Below, one piece after another: positions 17,993-27,265 of a DNA stretch of 64,000 nucleotides. A program made the translations under genes and the position numbers. Location of the stretch: positions 1,922,001-1,986,000 of the forward strand of contig NZ_OY781099.1 in NCBI RefSeq assembly GCF_963676325.1, written 5' to 3'. Origin of the DNA: an uncultured Bacteroides sp. (lineage in GTDB: Bacteria; Bacteroidota; Bacteroidia; Bacteroidales; Bacteroidaceae). Numbering within the stretch: position 1 is the first letter of the stretch; each line of letters begins with the position of its first letter. The notes beneath the pieces were generated by a model that saw only the letters and a program-made list of their open reading frames with translations, ran no database searches and was not told the DNA's origin.

Positions 17993-18027
17993 GTTTAGTC
18001 CATCAAGTTACATATACAGAATCTTTA

Positions 18028-19140
18028 TTATCTATCAAATGCCTGATCCCAATCCTTCCACACCGGTTCCCGTCCAATTTGTTTCAGGTCCTTTTCTACC
18101 TGTACGGCTGTGCGACTGTCATTAATGGCAAACTGCTCCAAAGCCTGCGGATAGGTGTAGTAACCTCCCGGCTCAGTCTTACTTTCGGCACTCATTGTGG
18201 TTACACCAAGTGTTGCCATGTTATTGCGCATTTCCGCACTCTCACGGGTTGAGTAGGAGATGTCCACATCATGATCGAAGATACGGAAAGCAAATGTAAG
18301 CTGTGCCAGTTCTCGGTCGCTCATTACTACATTGGGCTGGAAGTGTCCTTCGGACGGACGCATGCGCGGGAAGTTTACACTGTACTTTGTCTTCCAGTAA
18401 TTTTTTTGCAGATACCGTAGGTGATGCGCCATCATGGTAACATCCGTGCGCCATTCCTCAAGACCAATCAATGCACCCATACCAATTTTGTGCACACCGG
18501 CTTGCCCCATTCGGTCAAAGGCATCTACCCGCCATTCGAACTTCGATTTCATCCCTTTCGGATGGTAGATGTTGTAATTCGCTTTGTTGTAAGTCTCCTG
18601 AAAGCAGATTACACCGTTGAGGCCCGAATGCGTGAGGCGTTCATACTCTTCAGCTTTGAGCGGCATTACTTCTATCTGCAAATTTGAGAAATAAGGTTTT
18701 GCTAGCTGAAGAGCCCTTTCTATATAAGGAACTCCCGCGGCTGCCGGATTTTCTCCTGTTACAAGCAGCAGATTCTCAAACGGTGCCAGTTTCTTGATTG
18801 CTTTATATTCATTCACAATTTCCTCTTCCGTGAGAATGACACGGGCAATGGGATTATTGTGCTGGAATCCGCAATAGATGCAGTGGTTGGTGCATGAGTT
18901 GGTTATGTAGAGTGGCACAAACATGGATATGGTTTTGCCAAAACGCTGTAAGGTATACTGGCGGCTCAACTGGGCCATCACCTCTAGGTAAGGCTCGGCG
19001 GCAGGAGAGATCAGTGCCATGAAATCATTTACATCCAAGTGTTCTTTGCTAAGCGCACGTTCCACATCGGCGGATGTCTTGGAATAAATGGCTCTTGTAG
19101 AGTCTTCCCATGAAATCTTTGCTAATTCATTTGAAAACAT
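18028..19140 (-). CDS. thiH: 2-iminoacetate synthase (tyrosine lyase)
   Basis: 370-residue radical SAM enzyme that cleaves tyrosine to dehydroglycine (2-iminoacetate) for the thiazole ring; p-cresol is the by-product. The radical SAM cluster is NSCTNHCIYCGF with C83, C87 and C90, followed by the biotin/ThiH-type C-terminal domain (SVNFPRMRPSEG, STRESAEMRNNM). Presence of ThiH rather than a ThiO glycine oxidase indicates an anaerobic route to thiazole. It follows thiC, separated by a 76-bp palindromic repeat. Confidence 0.95.
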   Translation of the reverse strand: MFSNELAKISWEDSTRAIYSKTSADVERALSKEHLDVNDFMALISPAAEPYLEVMAQLSRQYTLQRFGKTISMFVPLYITNSCTNHCIYCGFQHNNPIARVILTEEEIVNEYKAIKKLAPFENLLLVTGENPAAAGVPYIERALQLAKPYFSNLQIEVMPLKAEEYERLTHSGLNGVICFQETYNKANYNIYHPKGMKSKFEWRVDAFDRMGQAGVHKIGMGALIGLEEWRTDVTMMAHHLRYLQKNYWKTKYSVNFPRMRPSEGHFQPNVVMSDRELAQLTFAFRIFDHDVDISYSTRESAEMRNNMATLGVTTMSAESKTEPGGYYTYPQALEQFAINDSRTAVQVEKDLKQIGREPVWKDWDQAFDR

Positions 19141-19160
19141 TTCCTTTTATATTTTTTGTG

Positions 19161-19236
19161 TCCTGTACAAAAGAATGCAATCTTTTGTACAGAAGAATTA
19201 ATTGTTTTGTACAGAAGAAAACAATCTTTTGTACAA
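19161..19236. repeat. 76-bp interspersed palindromic repeat, copy 2
   Basis: About 93% identical to 2882-2957 by eye (about 5 mismatches, no gaps) and of the same length. It lies inside the thi operon between thiC and thiH. Confidence 0.8.
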
Positions 19237-19262
19237 AATATTTTTAATCATTCCTGAATGGA

Positions 19263-20957
19263 TTATTTTGCACAATCATTCAGATCGTGAGACAGGCGCA
19301 TGGCGCAGAAGTTTGGGCCGCACATGGTGCAGTATTCACCATCTTCGTGGGCCCCCTGCTTGAAATATTCCAATGCACGCTCTGGATCTAGCGAAAGATT
19401 GAACTGATCTTTCCAGCGGAAGTCGTACCGGGCTTTACTCAATGCATTATCGCGCACCTCTGCTCCGGGATGACCTTTGGCCAGATCGGCGGCATGTGCT
19501 GCAATCTTGTAGGTAATCACCCCAACGCGGACGTCTTCCTTGTTGGGCAATCCAAGATGCTCCTTGGGTGTAACGTAACAAAGCATCGCTGTGCCTAGCC
19601 AGGCAATCTGCGCTCCGCCAATGGCGCTGGTTATATGATCATATCCTGGGGCAATATCCGTGGTCAATGGGCCAAGTGTGTAGAATGGCGCATCGTGACA
19701 AGCAGAGATCTGTCTGTCCATATTCTCTTTGATTTTGTGCATAGGCACATGTCCCGGCCCTTCAATAAAGGCTTGTACATTGTACTTCCATGCACGTTGC
19801 ACCAACTCTCCAAGAGTATCCAGCTCGGCAAACTGAGCCTCATCGTTGGCATCGTGAATGCTTCCCGGACGGAGCCCGTCGCCCAATGAAACTGCCACGT
19901 CATACTGAGCAAGAATCTCACAGATTTCATCGAAATGATCGTAAAGGAAACTCTCCTGATTGTGAACGAGGCACCATTTAGACATGATGGAACCACCACG
20001 AGACACGATTCCCGTGAGACGCTTTTGCGACAAATGCACATTGTGAAGCCTGATTCCGGCATGGATAGTAAAGTAATCCACCCCTTGCTCGCATTGCTCA
20101 ATCAGCGTATCCTTGTAAATCTCCCAGGTTAGGTCTTCCACCTTACCGTCTACCTTCTCCAAAGCCTGATAGATTGGCACAGTACCTACCGGAACCGGGC
20201 AGTTGCGCACAATCCATTCGCGCGTTTCGTGAATGTTTGCTCCCGTAGAGAGATCCATCAACGTGTCTCCGCCCCAGCGACAAGACCATACAGCCTTTTC
20301 CACTTCCTCTTCAATGCCCGAAGATGTGGCAGAGTTTCCAATATTAGTGTTGATCTTTACCATAAAGTTGCGTCCTATAATCATAGGCTCAGCCTCGGGA
20401 TGGTTGATGTTGGCAGGGAGAACGGCACGTCCTTCGGCTATTTCTTGACGAACAAACTCAGGCGTGATGTGCGATTCTATACCCAACGCGGCATTATTCT
20501 GGTTCTCGCGGATAGCTACGTACTCCATTTCGGGAGTAATGACGCCTCGCTTGGCATAATACATCTGAGAAACCTGCTTCCCGGCCTTTGCCCTGTAAGG
20601 CAATGCAATATGCTCGAATCGCAAAGCATCCAGACTCTTGTCCGCACGGCGCATGCGTCCGTATTCCGAACTGATATCTGACAGTAATTCAGCATCACCG
20701 CGCTCTTTAATCCACGATTCCCGCAGACGAGGTAAGCCTTTTCTTAAATCTATAGGCACAGAAAGATCGGTAAACGGGCCGCTGGTGTCGTAAATCACCA
20801 CGTCGTCATTCTTATAAAACACCCGCTCTCCGTTAACCACCTTCACAGTATCGGTCAGTTTCACTTTGCGCATGGCCACTTTGATAGGATGAATCACGCC
20901 ATCCATGTATATTTTTTCGGAATTAGGGAAAGGAGTTCTTGTTATTTCACTTTTCAT
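19263..20957 (-). CDS. thiC: Phosphomethylpyrimidine synthase
   Basis: 564-residue radical SAM enzyme turning aminoimidazole ribotide into HMP phosphate. The non-canonical cluster motif lies at the C-terminus: CTMCGPNFC, with C543, C546 and C551. Other family sequences are VYDTSGPFTDLSVPID-like near the N-terminus, NPEAEPMIIGRNF-type and GDGLRPGSIHDANDEAQ. A Met 9 codons upstream (20984) would overlap thiG by 8 bp; the start MKSEITRTPFPNSEKIY is preferred as it matches homologue starts and leaves 19 bp of spacing. Confidence 0.96.
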   Translation of the reverse strand: MKSEITRTPFPNSEKIYMDGVIHPIKVAMRKVKLTDTVKVVNGERVFYKNDDVVIYDTSGPFTDLSVPIDLRKGLPRLRESWIKERGDAELLSDISSEYGRMRRADKSLDALRFEHIALPYRAKAGKQVSQMYYAKRGVITPEMEYVAIRENQNNAALGIESHITPEFVRQEIAEGRAVLPANINHPEAEPMIIGRNFMVKINTNIGNSATSSGIEEEVEKAVWSCRWGGDTLMDLSTGANIHETREWIVRNCPVPVGTVPIYQALEKVDGKVEDLTWEIYKDTLIEQCEQGVDYFTIHAGIRLHNVHLSQKRLTGIVSRGGSIMSKWCLVHNQESFLYDHFDEICEILAQYDVAVSLGDGLRPGSIHDANDEAQFAELDTLGELVQRAWKYNVQAFIEGPGHVPMHKIKENMDRQISACHDAPFYTLGPLTTDIAPGYDHITSAIGGAQIAWLGTAMLCYVTPKEHLGLPNKEDVRVGVITYKIAAHAADLAKGHPGAEVRDNALSKARYDFRWKDQFNLSLDPERALEYFKQGAHEDGEYCTMCGPNFCAMRLSHDLNDCAK

Positions 20958-20976
20958 AATTGGGATTCTTGTTTTA

Positions 20977-21747
20977 TTATACATTCAGGAAACTGGTTAG
21001 CGGACTACTTGCCTGTGCAAGAATACCCGTTGCAGCCAGTTGCGCTTCAAAAGCCATTCGTCCGGCTTCCACTGCAAGCTTAAATGCCTTTGCCATCTCC
21101 ACCGGATTTCCGGCCACGGCTATAGCAGTATTTACAAGCACTGCCGAAGCTCCCATTTCCATAGCCTCAGCGGCATGACTTGGTGCACCAATACCTGCGT
21201 CTACAACTACCGGAATTCCGGCTTGTTCTATAATGATGCGGATAAAGTCCTTGGTCTGCAGCCCTTTATTGGTACCAATCGGAGCACCCAAAGGCATTAC
21301 TGTTGCTGCGCCCGCCTCTTCCAATTGCTTGCATAGCACAGGATCGGCCTGGCAATAAGGAAGTACCACAAAACCAAGCTTAACCAATTGCTCGGTAGCC
21401 TTTAATGTCTCCACAGAGTCGGGTAATAAATAGCGGGGATCGGGATGAATCTCCAGCTTCAGCCAGTTAGTTCCGAAAGCCTCCCGCGCCATCTGAGCCG
21501 CGAATACAGCTTCTTCCGCATTTCTCACTCCCGATGTATTTGGCAATAGCTGAATATTAGGATGCTTGATGTGATTCAACATATCGTCCTCCTGATTATC
21601 CAGATCAATGCGTTTCATGGCAACGGTTACCATTTCACTGCCCGAAGCCAAGATAGCCTCTTCCATTGCCTGATTAGAATTAAATTTTCCTGTACCCAAA
21701 AATAAGCGGGAACTGAATTCTTTCCCTGCAATTATTAATTTTTCCAT
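20977..21747 (-). CDS. thiG: Thiazole synthase
   Basis: 256-residue TIM-barrel enzyme assembling the thiazole phosphate from DXP, ThiS-thiocarboxylate and iminoacetate. Conserved parts are FSSRLFLGTGKF, TVAMKRIDLD, LLPNTSGVRNAEEAV, KLEIHPDPRYLLPD, GAPIGTNKGL and VVDAGIGAPSHAAEAMEMGASAV in segments, including the Lys that forms the Schiff base with DXP. It works with ThiS, ThiF and ThiH, all encoded in this operon. Confidence 0.96.
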   Translation of the reverse strand: MEKLIIAGKEFSSRLFLGTGKFNSNQAMEEAILASGSEMVTVAMKRIDLDNQEDDMLNHIKHPNIQLLPNTSGVRNAEEAVFAAQMAREAFGTNWLKLEIHPDPRYLLPDSVETLKATEQLVKLGFVVLPYCQADPVLCKQLEEAGAATVMPLGAPIGTNKGLQTKDFIRIIIEQAGIPVVVDAGIGAPSHAAEAMEMGASAVLVNTAIAVAGNPVEMAKAFKLAVEAGRMAFEAQLAATGILAQASSPLTSFLNV

Positions 21748-21850
21748 TTTCTTCTCTTTTAATCGTTCTTGTTTTGTCTGAAGTATATAGATCGCTTATC
21801 GGGCCTTATCCATAAACTATTTTAAGTGGTGGTTTATAATCAATAGATTA

Positions 21851-22513
21851 TCAATAACTTGAGTGTGCCTTTTTAGTTGAAATATACTTTAATTCGTTGT
21901 TGATTTTATTAATAATCCAATGAGTCTCGTCCACGGGACTGCTTGCTTTAAGAATAGAACCCGAAAGAGCAATGCCGGATACACCTGTACGCATCACATC
22001 TTTGATGTCACCAAGCGTAATTCCGCCGATAGCTACCACAGGAATAACAATCCCTTTTGCTTTCATTCGGGTAAGTATATCCTTGTACCCATGCATTCCC
22101 AGCACCGGACTCAGGTTCTTTTTTGTAGTTGTGTACCGAAATGGCCCCATGCCAATGTAATCCGCACCAGAGTTTACGTGCATGCATACATCATCAAACG
22201 TATTGGCTGTTCCGCCAATAATGAACTCCTTTCCAAGAAAACATCTGGCTTCTGCCACCGGCATGTCATTTTTGCCCAGATGCACCCCGTCGGCTCCAAG
22301 TTTCTTTGCCAGCTCCACATGGTCGTCAATAATGAAAGTGGCCCCGTATTCCTTGCACAATTGCTGAACACGGACAGCTTCTGCCTCCACAGCCTCTTTA
22401 GATGCATCTTTCATCCGCAACTGAATCCATCGGCAACCGCCTTCCAGAGCCATGCGTGCAGAATCAAAATAAGAATATTTCTCGGTGAAGTGAGTGATAA
22501 ACTGAAGATTCAT
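21851..22513 (-). CDS. thiE: Thiamine phosphate synthase
   Basis: About 220-residue TIM-barrel enzyme joining HMP-PP and thiazole phosphate. Active-site sequences are GGCRWIQLRMKD, GADGVHLGKNDMP, GGTANTFDD, GMGPFRYTTTKKN and VVAIGGITLGDI. Start choice: ATG at 22513 has a GGAGG nine bases upstream, one of the few good ribosome sites in the window; an ATG at 22522 overlapping the thiS stop (ATGA) is the alternative. It is the only ThiE in the window with the full set of catalytic loops. Confidence 0.94.
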   Translation of the reverse strand: MNLQFITHFTEKYSYFDSARMALEGGCRWIQLRMKDASKEAVEAEAVRVQQLCKEYGATFIIDDHVELAKKLGADGVHLGKNDMPVAEARCFLGKEFIIGGTANTFDDVCMHVNSGADYIGMGPFRYTTTKKNLSPVLGMHGYKDILTRMKAKGIVIPVVAIGGITLGDIKDVMRTGVSGIALSGSILKASSPVDETHWIINKINNELKYISTKKAHSSY

Positions 22514-22518
22514 GGCAT

Positions 22519-22719
22519 TCATCCTCCACAAGCTGCTTTAATAATTACTATCTGATCATTCTCTTTGAGGACAAACTGATTCCACTCAGTGCGGGGAACC
22601 ATCTTGTTGTTCACGGCAATTGCCACACCCGCTGCGGGGAGCTCCATTGATAAAGCTAATTGTTGGATTGAAGACTGCGATAGAAGCTCTGTCTCCTTGT
22701 TGTTTACTTGAACTTTCAT
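22519..22719 (-). CDS. thiS: ThiS sulfur-carrier protein
   Basis: 66-residue ubiquitin-like sulfur carrier. It ends with Cys-Gly-Gly (KAACGG), the tail adenylated by ThiF and thiocarboxylated for ThiG. The beta-grasp pattern (MKVQVNNKETEL ... GVAIAVNNKMVPRTEW ... DQIVIIKAACGG) is clear. Upstream frame extension to 22863 runs through the TPP riboswitch and is not coding. First gene of the thi operon. Confidence 0.95.
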   Translation of the reverse strand: MKVQVNNKETELLSQSSIQQLALSMELPAAGVAIAVNNKMVPRTEWNQFVLKENDQIVIIKAACGG

Positions 22720-22797
22720 ATTTACATTTTTAAGTAGGAATAAGTAAATGTGTAAATACAAAAGTGTGCGACCGAAGTCTAAAAGAAGTACGAATAA

Positions 22798-22873
22798 CAA
22801 TCCCTCCGGCAGTACTAACTGCGTCAGGTTCATAGGGTATAATCTCAGCCCTCTATGGGGCACCCCTTTGTCT
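22798..22873 (-). promoter_or_regulatory. TPP riboswitch (THI element)
   Basis: Read on the minus strand the conserved THI sequences appear in order: AGGGGTGCC, GGCTGAGA, ACCCTATGAACCTGA and a closing GGAGGGATTGT that pairs with the 5' end (ACAA/TTGT). It lies 78 bp upstream of thiS and within a few bases of the predicted transcription start. Binding of thiamine pyrophosphate would switch off the thiSEGCHF operon. Confidence 0.96.
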
Positions 22874-22882
22874 TTACGGCTG

Positions 22883-22890
22883 CAAAGTAA
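22883..22890 (-). promoter_or_regulatory. -7 element of the thi operon
   Basis: TTACTTTG on the minus strand (7 of 8 to TAnnTTTG context) directly before the riboswitch. Confidence 0.5.
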
Positions 22891-22978
22891 CTAAAAAAAG
22901 AATGAATAATCCAACTGTTTTGACTAATTTTTATTTTAAGATTGCACCGAATTTGTGATAATCTAAAAATAAATAGAT

Positions 22979-22986
22979 TACTTTTG
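22979..22986 (+). promoter_or_regulatory. -7 element for GNAT-thiD
   Basis: TACTTTTG, 66 bp before the GNAT start; a TTTG is found at 22952-22955, slightly farther than the ideal spacing. Confidence 0.5.
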
Positions 22987-23052
22987 CGGGAAATTGATAA
23001 TAAATCTTATTAATTATTATCAGTCTATAATCAATCAAATATTATCAGTTTT

Positions 23053-23535
23053 ATGGTAATCAGAAATATAAGGGAAGAAGACGATGAGGCTTTGGCTTCA
23101 ATCATTCGCAGAACATTGGAAGAGTTTGGAGCCAATCATCCGGGGACAGTCTATTTTGATGAGGCTATCAATCGTTTGAGCAAAATGTTTCAAACGGAAA
23201 GAAGTACTTACTTTGTAGTTTCCGACGAGGAAAATAATAAAATACTTGGTGGCGGAGGCATTTATCCTACCGAAGGCTTGCCTGCTGATACCGCAGAATT
23301 GGTAAAACTATATCTGCTTCCCGAAACAAGAGGGAAAGGATTTGGGAAATCACTAATTAATAAATGTTTAAGTTTTGCAAAGCAAGCAGGTTACTCTAAA
23401 GTTTATCTGGAAAGTATGGATGAACTAAGCGGGGCAGTTGGCTTATATGAAAGATTGGGATTTTCATACTTGAATGCTCCCATGGGAAACACCGGCCATT
23501 GTTATTGCGGAATATGGATGATGAAAGAAATTTGA
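23053..23535 (+). CDS. GNAT-family N-acetyltransferase
   Basis: 160-residue GNAT acetyltransferase with the acetyl-CoA binding motif A visible as KLYLLPETRGKGFGKSLI (RGxGxGxxL). The N-terminal VIRNIREEDDEALASIIR and the C-terminal GAVGLYERLGFSYLNAPM are standard for small-molecule or protein acetyltransferases. The substrate is unknown. It is 11 bp upstream of thiD, so cotranscribed, but a link with thiamine is not evident from the sequence. Confidence 0.9.
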   Translation: MVIRNIREEDDEALASIIRRTLEEFGANHPGTVYFDEAINRLSKMFQTERSTYFVVSDEENNKILGGGGIYPTEGLPADTAELVKLYLLPETRGKGFGKSLINKCLSFAKQAGYSKVYLESMDELSGAVGLYERLGFSYLNAPMGNTGHCYCGIWMMKEI

Positions 23536-23546
23536 AACAGATACCT

Positions 23547-24359
23547 ATGTCTAAACAATATAAAATCGTATTAACTATTGCTGGAAGTGATCCAAGTGGA
23601 GGAGCAGGTATTCAGGCAGATATAAAAACAATATCAGCGTGCAGATGTTATGCCATGTCGGCCATAACGGCTATTGTTGATGAAAATACTTTTGAGGTGA
23701 AGGGAGTACATCCGGTGCCAGCCTCTTTTGTCAAAGGACAAATGGAATCCGTTCTCAATGATATAGGTGCCGATGCCATAAAGATAGGAATGCTTCATTC
23801 TTCAGAGCTAATTTTTACAGTGAAAGAAACGTTGTCTAAGTATAAAATTCGCAACATTGTTCTTGATCCGATAATGATTGCAACGGCAGGTAACAACCTG
23901 TTAAAGCAGGAAGCTGTGAGAATTCTGGAAGATGAATTAATTCCGCTAACAAGAATTATCACTCCAAATATACCCGAAGCTGAGGTTTTATCAGGACAGA
24001 AAATAAGAAGCAAAGAAGATATGCTGACGGTAATTAAAAGTCTTTCTTGTGGCAATAAAGTTTCGGTTCTTCTGAAAGCCGGACATCTTTCTGATAATGA
24101 GCTGACAGATATCTTTTATAATGCTGAAACCGATGAGATCATTGAGCTTCGTGCAAAACGAATATCATCAAAGAATACCCATGGCACCGGTTGTACATTA
24201 TCTTCGGCCTTAGCATCTTTTCTGGCTCATGGCTTATCCTTAAACGATTCCGTTAAGCAGGCAAAAGAGTATATGAATCAGGCTATATTGCATGGTGCCG
24301 ATTATGAAATAGGACAGGGACATGGTCCGGTTCACCACTTCTTTGCTTTTTGGAAATAG
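23547..24359 (+). CDS. thiD: Hydroxymethylpyrimidine (phosphate) kinase
   Basis: 270-residue ribokinase-fold kinase making HMP-PP for ThiE. Signatures: TIAGSDPSGGAGIQADIKT at the N-terminus, VLDPIMIATAGN, ITPNIPEAEVLSG and the anion hole KNTHGTGCTLSSALA. The frame extends 16 codons upstream into the GNAT gene, but MSKQYKIVLTIAG at 23547 is the natural start. It is transcribed divergently from the TPP-controlled operon, with no riboswitch of its own visible. Confidence 0.95.
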   Translation: MSKQYKIVLTIAGSDPSGGAGIQADIKTISACRCYAMSAITAIVDENTFEVKGVHPVPASFVKGQMESVLNDIGADAIKIGMLHSSELIFTVKETLSKYKIRNIVLDPIMIATAGNNLLKQEAVRILEDELIPLTRIITPNIPEAEVLSGQKIRSKEDMLTVIKSLSCGNKVSVLLKAGHLSDNELTDIFYNAETDEIIELRAKRISSKNTHGTGCTLSSALASFLAHGLSLNDSVKQAKEYMNQAILHGADYEIGQGHGPVHHFFAFWK

Positions 24360-24447
24360 AATAAATGTATGATGTAAACATACCTCAATCAGGCTATTTT
24401 TATTGTGAAAATATGCCCGCTTATATAATTAGACGGAACACAAAAAA

Positions 24448-24481
24448 CGACAAACGATATAGAACATAATATCGTTTGTCG
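24448..24481. terminator. Bidirectional hairpin terminator
   Basis: 13-bp perfect stem CGACAAACGATAT (24448-24460) with 24469-24481, between convergent thiD and the His/Arg-rich protein gene. Confidence 0.8.
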
Positions 24482-24509
24482 CAGAATCAAATTTTTGTAA
24501 GTCTATCAG

Positions 24510-24881
24510 TTAATGAGATGTAAGTAGTACAAGAGCTGCAGTTCCAAGAATTGCACCGGCTACTTTAGTATCGCTGTTATGATTATGATGACGATGTCTG
24601 TATTCCCATCTGTCGTCTCTGTCTCTCATTTCGCGATATCTCTCATCTCTATAATCTCTGTAATTGTCATACCTTCTGTTGTCGCGGCAAATATCGCGAT
24701 CTTCATTCCTGTAATCTCTGCCTCTGTGATACCCGTTGTCGTGATGCCTGTCGTTGTCATATCTAACAATCACTTCTGTGCAGTCACCCTTGTGGTGATG
24801 TCCACCTTTGTTTGAAGCCATGCAAACAGAACTCATTGATACCATCATGATGGCTACTAATAATAGAACTATCTTTTTCAT
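24510..24881 (-). CDS. Secreted His/Arg/Asp-rich low-complexity protein
   Basis: 123-residue exported protein: signal MKKIVLLLVAIMMVSMSSVCMA, then a highly charged segment full of RDYRDERYRE- and HHHK/HRHH-type runs, and a hydrophobic C-terminal tail (AGAILGTAALVLLTSH). The His clusters could bind metals and the tail could insert into a membrane, but no family is recognised. A longer frame to 24974 lacks support; a minus-strand TACTTTTG at 24937-24930 marks the promoter and agrees with the start at 24881. Confidence 0.72.
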   Translation of the reverse strand: MKKIVLLLVAIMMVSMSSVCMASNKGGHHHKGDCTEVIVRYDNDRHHDNGYHRGRDYRNEDRDICRDNRRYDNYRDYRDERYREMRDRDDRWEYRHRHHNHNSDTKVAGAILGTAALVLLTSH

Positions 24882-24937
24882 AACATTTTGTTTTTTAATA
24901 ATTAATACCCTTGTTCCTTTGTTATGTGACAAAAGTA

Positions 24938-25294
24938 GGGCGAGAATAATCTCTCCACCAGAGATAATCCCCATTCTTTGATAGGAATTTCCCTAAGCCT
25001 AAAATGGTGTCCTGAATATGCAACTAAAGTTCCTGTAAACTCTTTTTTTATTTTTCATCAGAAACTCTTGATTCTAAAAAATAATTTTGTATTTTTATAT
25101 TTGTGTAGAAATTATCTATGCTATGAAAACAAAGTAAATAGAGATCCTTATGTACCGAAATTTATAAATGAAATGTAAGTCAAACAATTTACCTATACGT
25201 TTGTTCAAAATTAGGCCAGACACGCATCCAGATTCTACCTAAACAGCGCTTGAATGCTTTGTCCGTAGTTTTAAATTAATAAAAGAATGAAGAT
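24938..25294. other. Intergenic region
   Basis: No gene seen. A TATATTTG (25096-25103) is a possible plus-strand -7 element about 190 bp before the next gene; AT-rich otherwise. Confidence 0.4.
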
Positions 25295-26206
25295 ATGAAA
25301 ACAAAACTTCTTGTCTGGTTATTGCTTATAGCAAGTTTGTCTTGCTGCACAAGTACAGAGAAACCTGTGTCCGATGCCGAGAAAAAGATAATAAAGAAAG
25401 AGGTAAAGAAGATTGTGAATATTTTCATTACAGCATGTGAACAGGCAAAGTTTAATATGGCATTGAGTACATTCAATGATTCACCCGATTTTAAGTATAT
25501 ATATAATGGACAGGTTTTAAGTTATGATGATTTTATAGCCAATATTAAACCTCTTTTTAAAACAATTACAAATCAGAAGTTTACTATTCGGGATGAGGAA
25601 TATTCAGTTCTTGATAACTCAACGGTTTTGTATACGGCAAAAGTCAAGGGCGTTTCAAATTTCAAAGATGGGCATTCCGTTCTTGTTGATCAGGGTGCAA
25701 TGCAGCTTGTATTCAAGAGAATAGACGTAAGGTGGCAAATAATCTATGCAGTAGAGTCGACTGTTGAGAAAACCGTAGAAGGTGCCAGTAAGCTTAATCA
25801 GGTTGAGCTATTCAAACAGTTTGCCGGGTCCTGGAAAGGGGAATTAGGTAAGGATACTACCTTTACTTGGATTGGTAAATCTGTTGGACGTTCTATTGAG
25901 GGACGTTTAAAGATTAAGTCGAAAAGAAAAACGGTGATGGAAGCCAGGATAGTAAACGCTTATGATAAGCACAGTGATAAGTTTGTTGAGACGGAAATCT
26001 ATAAGCGTTCTGCACCTCTTATATTTGTTTCCTGGTTCACATCGAAGAACAGGTGCGAAGCTGTTATGTTTAAAGATTTCCCCGACCCAAAGAATGCCTC
26101 TTTGAAAACCTGGTTTGAATTTAAATCCCGAAATATTTTTATACAGATAACAGCAAAGAACAACATCCCGATTGATACAATTACTTATTATCGGGTAAAG
26201 AGGTGA
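25295..26206 (+). CDS. Lipoprotein with SnoaL/NTF2-like domain and a duplicated C-terminal domain
   Basis: 303-residue lipoprotein; signal MKTKLLVWLLLIASLS then C17. Residues about 30-160 look like an NTF2/SnoaL (DUF4440-type) cone: helical start, FNDSPDFKYIYNGQVLSYDDF, then strands ending RWQIIYAVES. Residues about 168-303, from SKLNQVELFKQFAGSWKGE to TITYYRVKR, are related to the whole mature part of the secreted protein at 47054-47560 (KLNQVELHKKYLGTWRSE ... SVRSFMRVK). The second domain has a lipocalin-like strand pattern. No enzyme residues can be assigned. Confidence 0.75.
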   Translation: MKTKLLVWLLLIASLSCCTSTEKPVSDAEKKIIKKEVKKIVNIFITACEQAKFNMALSTFNDSPDFKYIYNGQVLSYDDFIANIKPLFKTITNQKFTIRDEEYSVLDNSTVLYTAKVKGVSNFKDGHSVLVDQGAMQLVFKRIDVRWQIIYAVESTVEKTVEGASKLNQVELFKQFAGSWKGELGKDTTFTWIGKSVGRSIEGRLKIKSKRKTVMEARIVNAYDKHSDKFVETEIYKRSAPLIFVSWFTSKNRCEAVMFKDFPDPKNASLKTWFEFKSRNIFIQITAKNNIPIDTITYYRVKR

Positions 26207-26230
26207 TACTATCTATAAGGTACTGAGGGT

Positions 26231-26950
26231 TTACTGCTCTTCGATAATATTTTTAAATTCACTCCATCCAGTAGCGGCTTTATATGTTCCGGAAGTTCCT
26301 TGGGGCACATAAAGTTTGCAGTTGGTCTTACTAACTCCAAAAAAGGTGTAAGGGGTGATTTTGGCCGGTATTAAACTCCGGCAAGATATCTTTGTTAATC
26401 CTGTACAATCCTGAAATGCTGCATAATCAATCAAAGCCATATTCTTAGAAAAGGTGACAGATATTAGTTTCGTACAACCAATAAATGCATTGGTACCGAT
26501 GGACGTTACCCCATCTGGTATAATGATTGTAGTCAGTTTAGAGCAATCAGAGAATGATTTGGTGCCAATAGCAGTTATATCTTCGGGAAGGACTACTGAG
26601 GTTATATTATCCTTACCGTATAACATTTCTTCGGGTATTTCATTATTTGCGACTTCTATCTTATCATCATAAATAGAACTGACAAAGATACCTCCTTTTA
26701 CAATCTTTGCATCTGCCATATTGAGGACAGATAATTTTGCCATGCTGCGAATAGTGGTAACATCAGTCCCGTTAATGTCTCCTTTGAGAGTTAAATATTT
26801 AATTAAATCTTTGTTGTTTCCTAATTGTTCACTAAGCTTTCCTGCCTTCACCTTTATAGTGTCGGCTATAATATTCTGTGCATCCAGTCTGAAACTAAGC
26901 AACAAAGATATTACTAAAAACAAATATTTAGAGATAGTATTTATTTTCAT
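26231..26950 (-). CDS. BspA-like leucine-rich repeat surface protein
   Basis: 239-residue exported protein with an N-terminal signal (FLVISLLLSFRLDA) and BspA/LRR_5 repeats, e.g. ITAIGTKSFSDCSKLTTIII and VTSIGTNAFIGCTKL, about 23 residues each, covering residues about 115-205. Such proteins are usually surface- or periplasm-exposed and bind host or cell components. The tail ends YKAATGWSEFKNIIEEQ, a frequent ending of Bacteroides LRR_5 proteins. Stand-alone unit. Confidence 0.87.
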   Translation of the reverse strand: MKINTISKYLFLVISLLLSFRLDAQNIIADTIKVKAGKLSEQLGNNKDLIKYLTLKGDINGTDVTTIRSMAKLSVLNMADAKIVKGGIFVSSIYDDKIEVANNEIPEEMLYGKDNITSVVLPEDITAIGTKSFSDCSKLTTIIIPDGVTSIGTNAFIGCTKLISVTFSKNMALIDYAAFQDCTGLTKISCRSLIPAKITPYTFFGVSKTNCKLYVPQGTSGTYKAATGWSEFKNIIEEQ

Positions 26951-27265
26951 GATTACTGAATTAATAATAAACTATTCTCTTTCTGAAAATCTAAAATAAA
27001 GATACTTTCAATAAGTGTTTCTGATAATAATAAATTCTTTCATCTCTATAATTAAACAAGGTATAATTAAAATAGTTTATTCCATACGCATAAGTATTTC
27101 AATCCTTTTAAAGGATGTTTGTAGCCCCGTTTTATGAGTCTGCTTTTATGGAATTATTATCACGGATTTATTGGTTAATGACTGGGCTTTTATTGGAAAA
27201 TGGTTTTTATTTATTGGCCAATAAATGAAAGATTACCGGAAATTTATTTCTTAACCAATTATCTG
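26951..27265. other. Intergenic region containing a 50-bp repeat
   Basis: No gene seen. Positions 27168-27217 share about 80% identity over 50 bp without gaps with 50659-50708, upstream of CRISPR array 1. Confidence 0.5.

Noticed and set aside
20229..20681. 150-codon plus-strand frame
   Set aside because: Antisense to thiC, which has full family support; no promoter or homology evidence.
22720..22863. N-terminal extension of the thiS reading frame
   Set aside because: It runs through the TPP riboswitch; ThiS proper starts at 22719.
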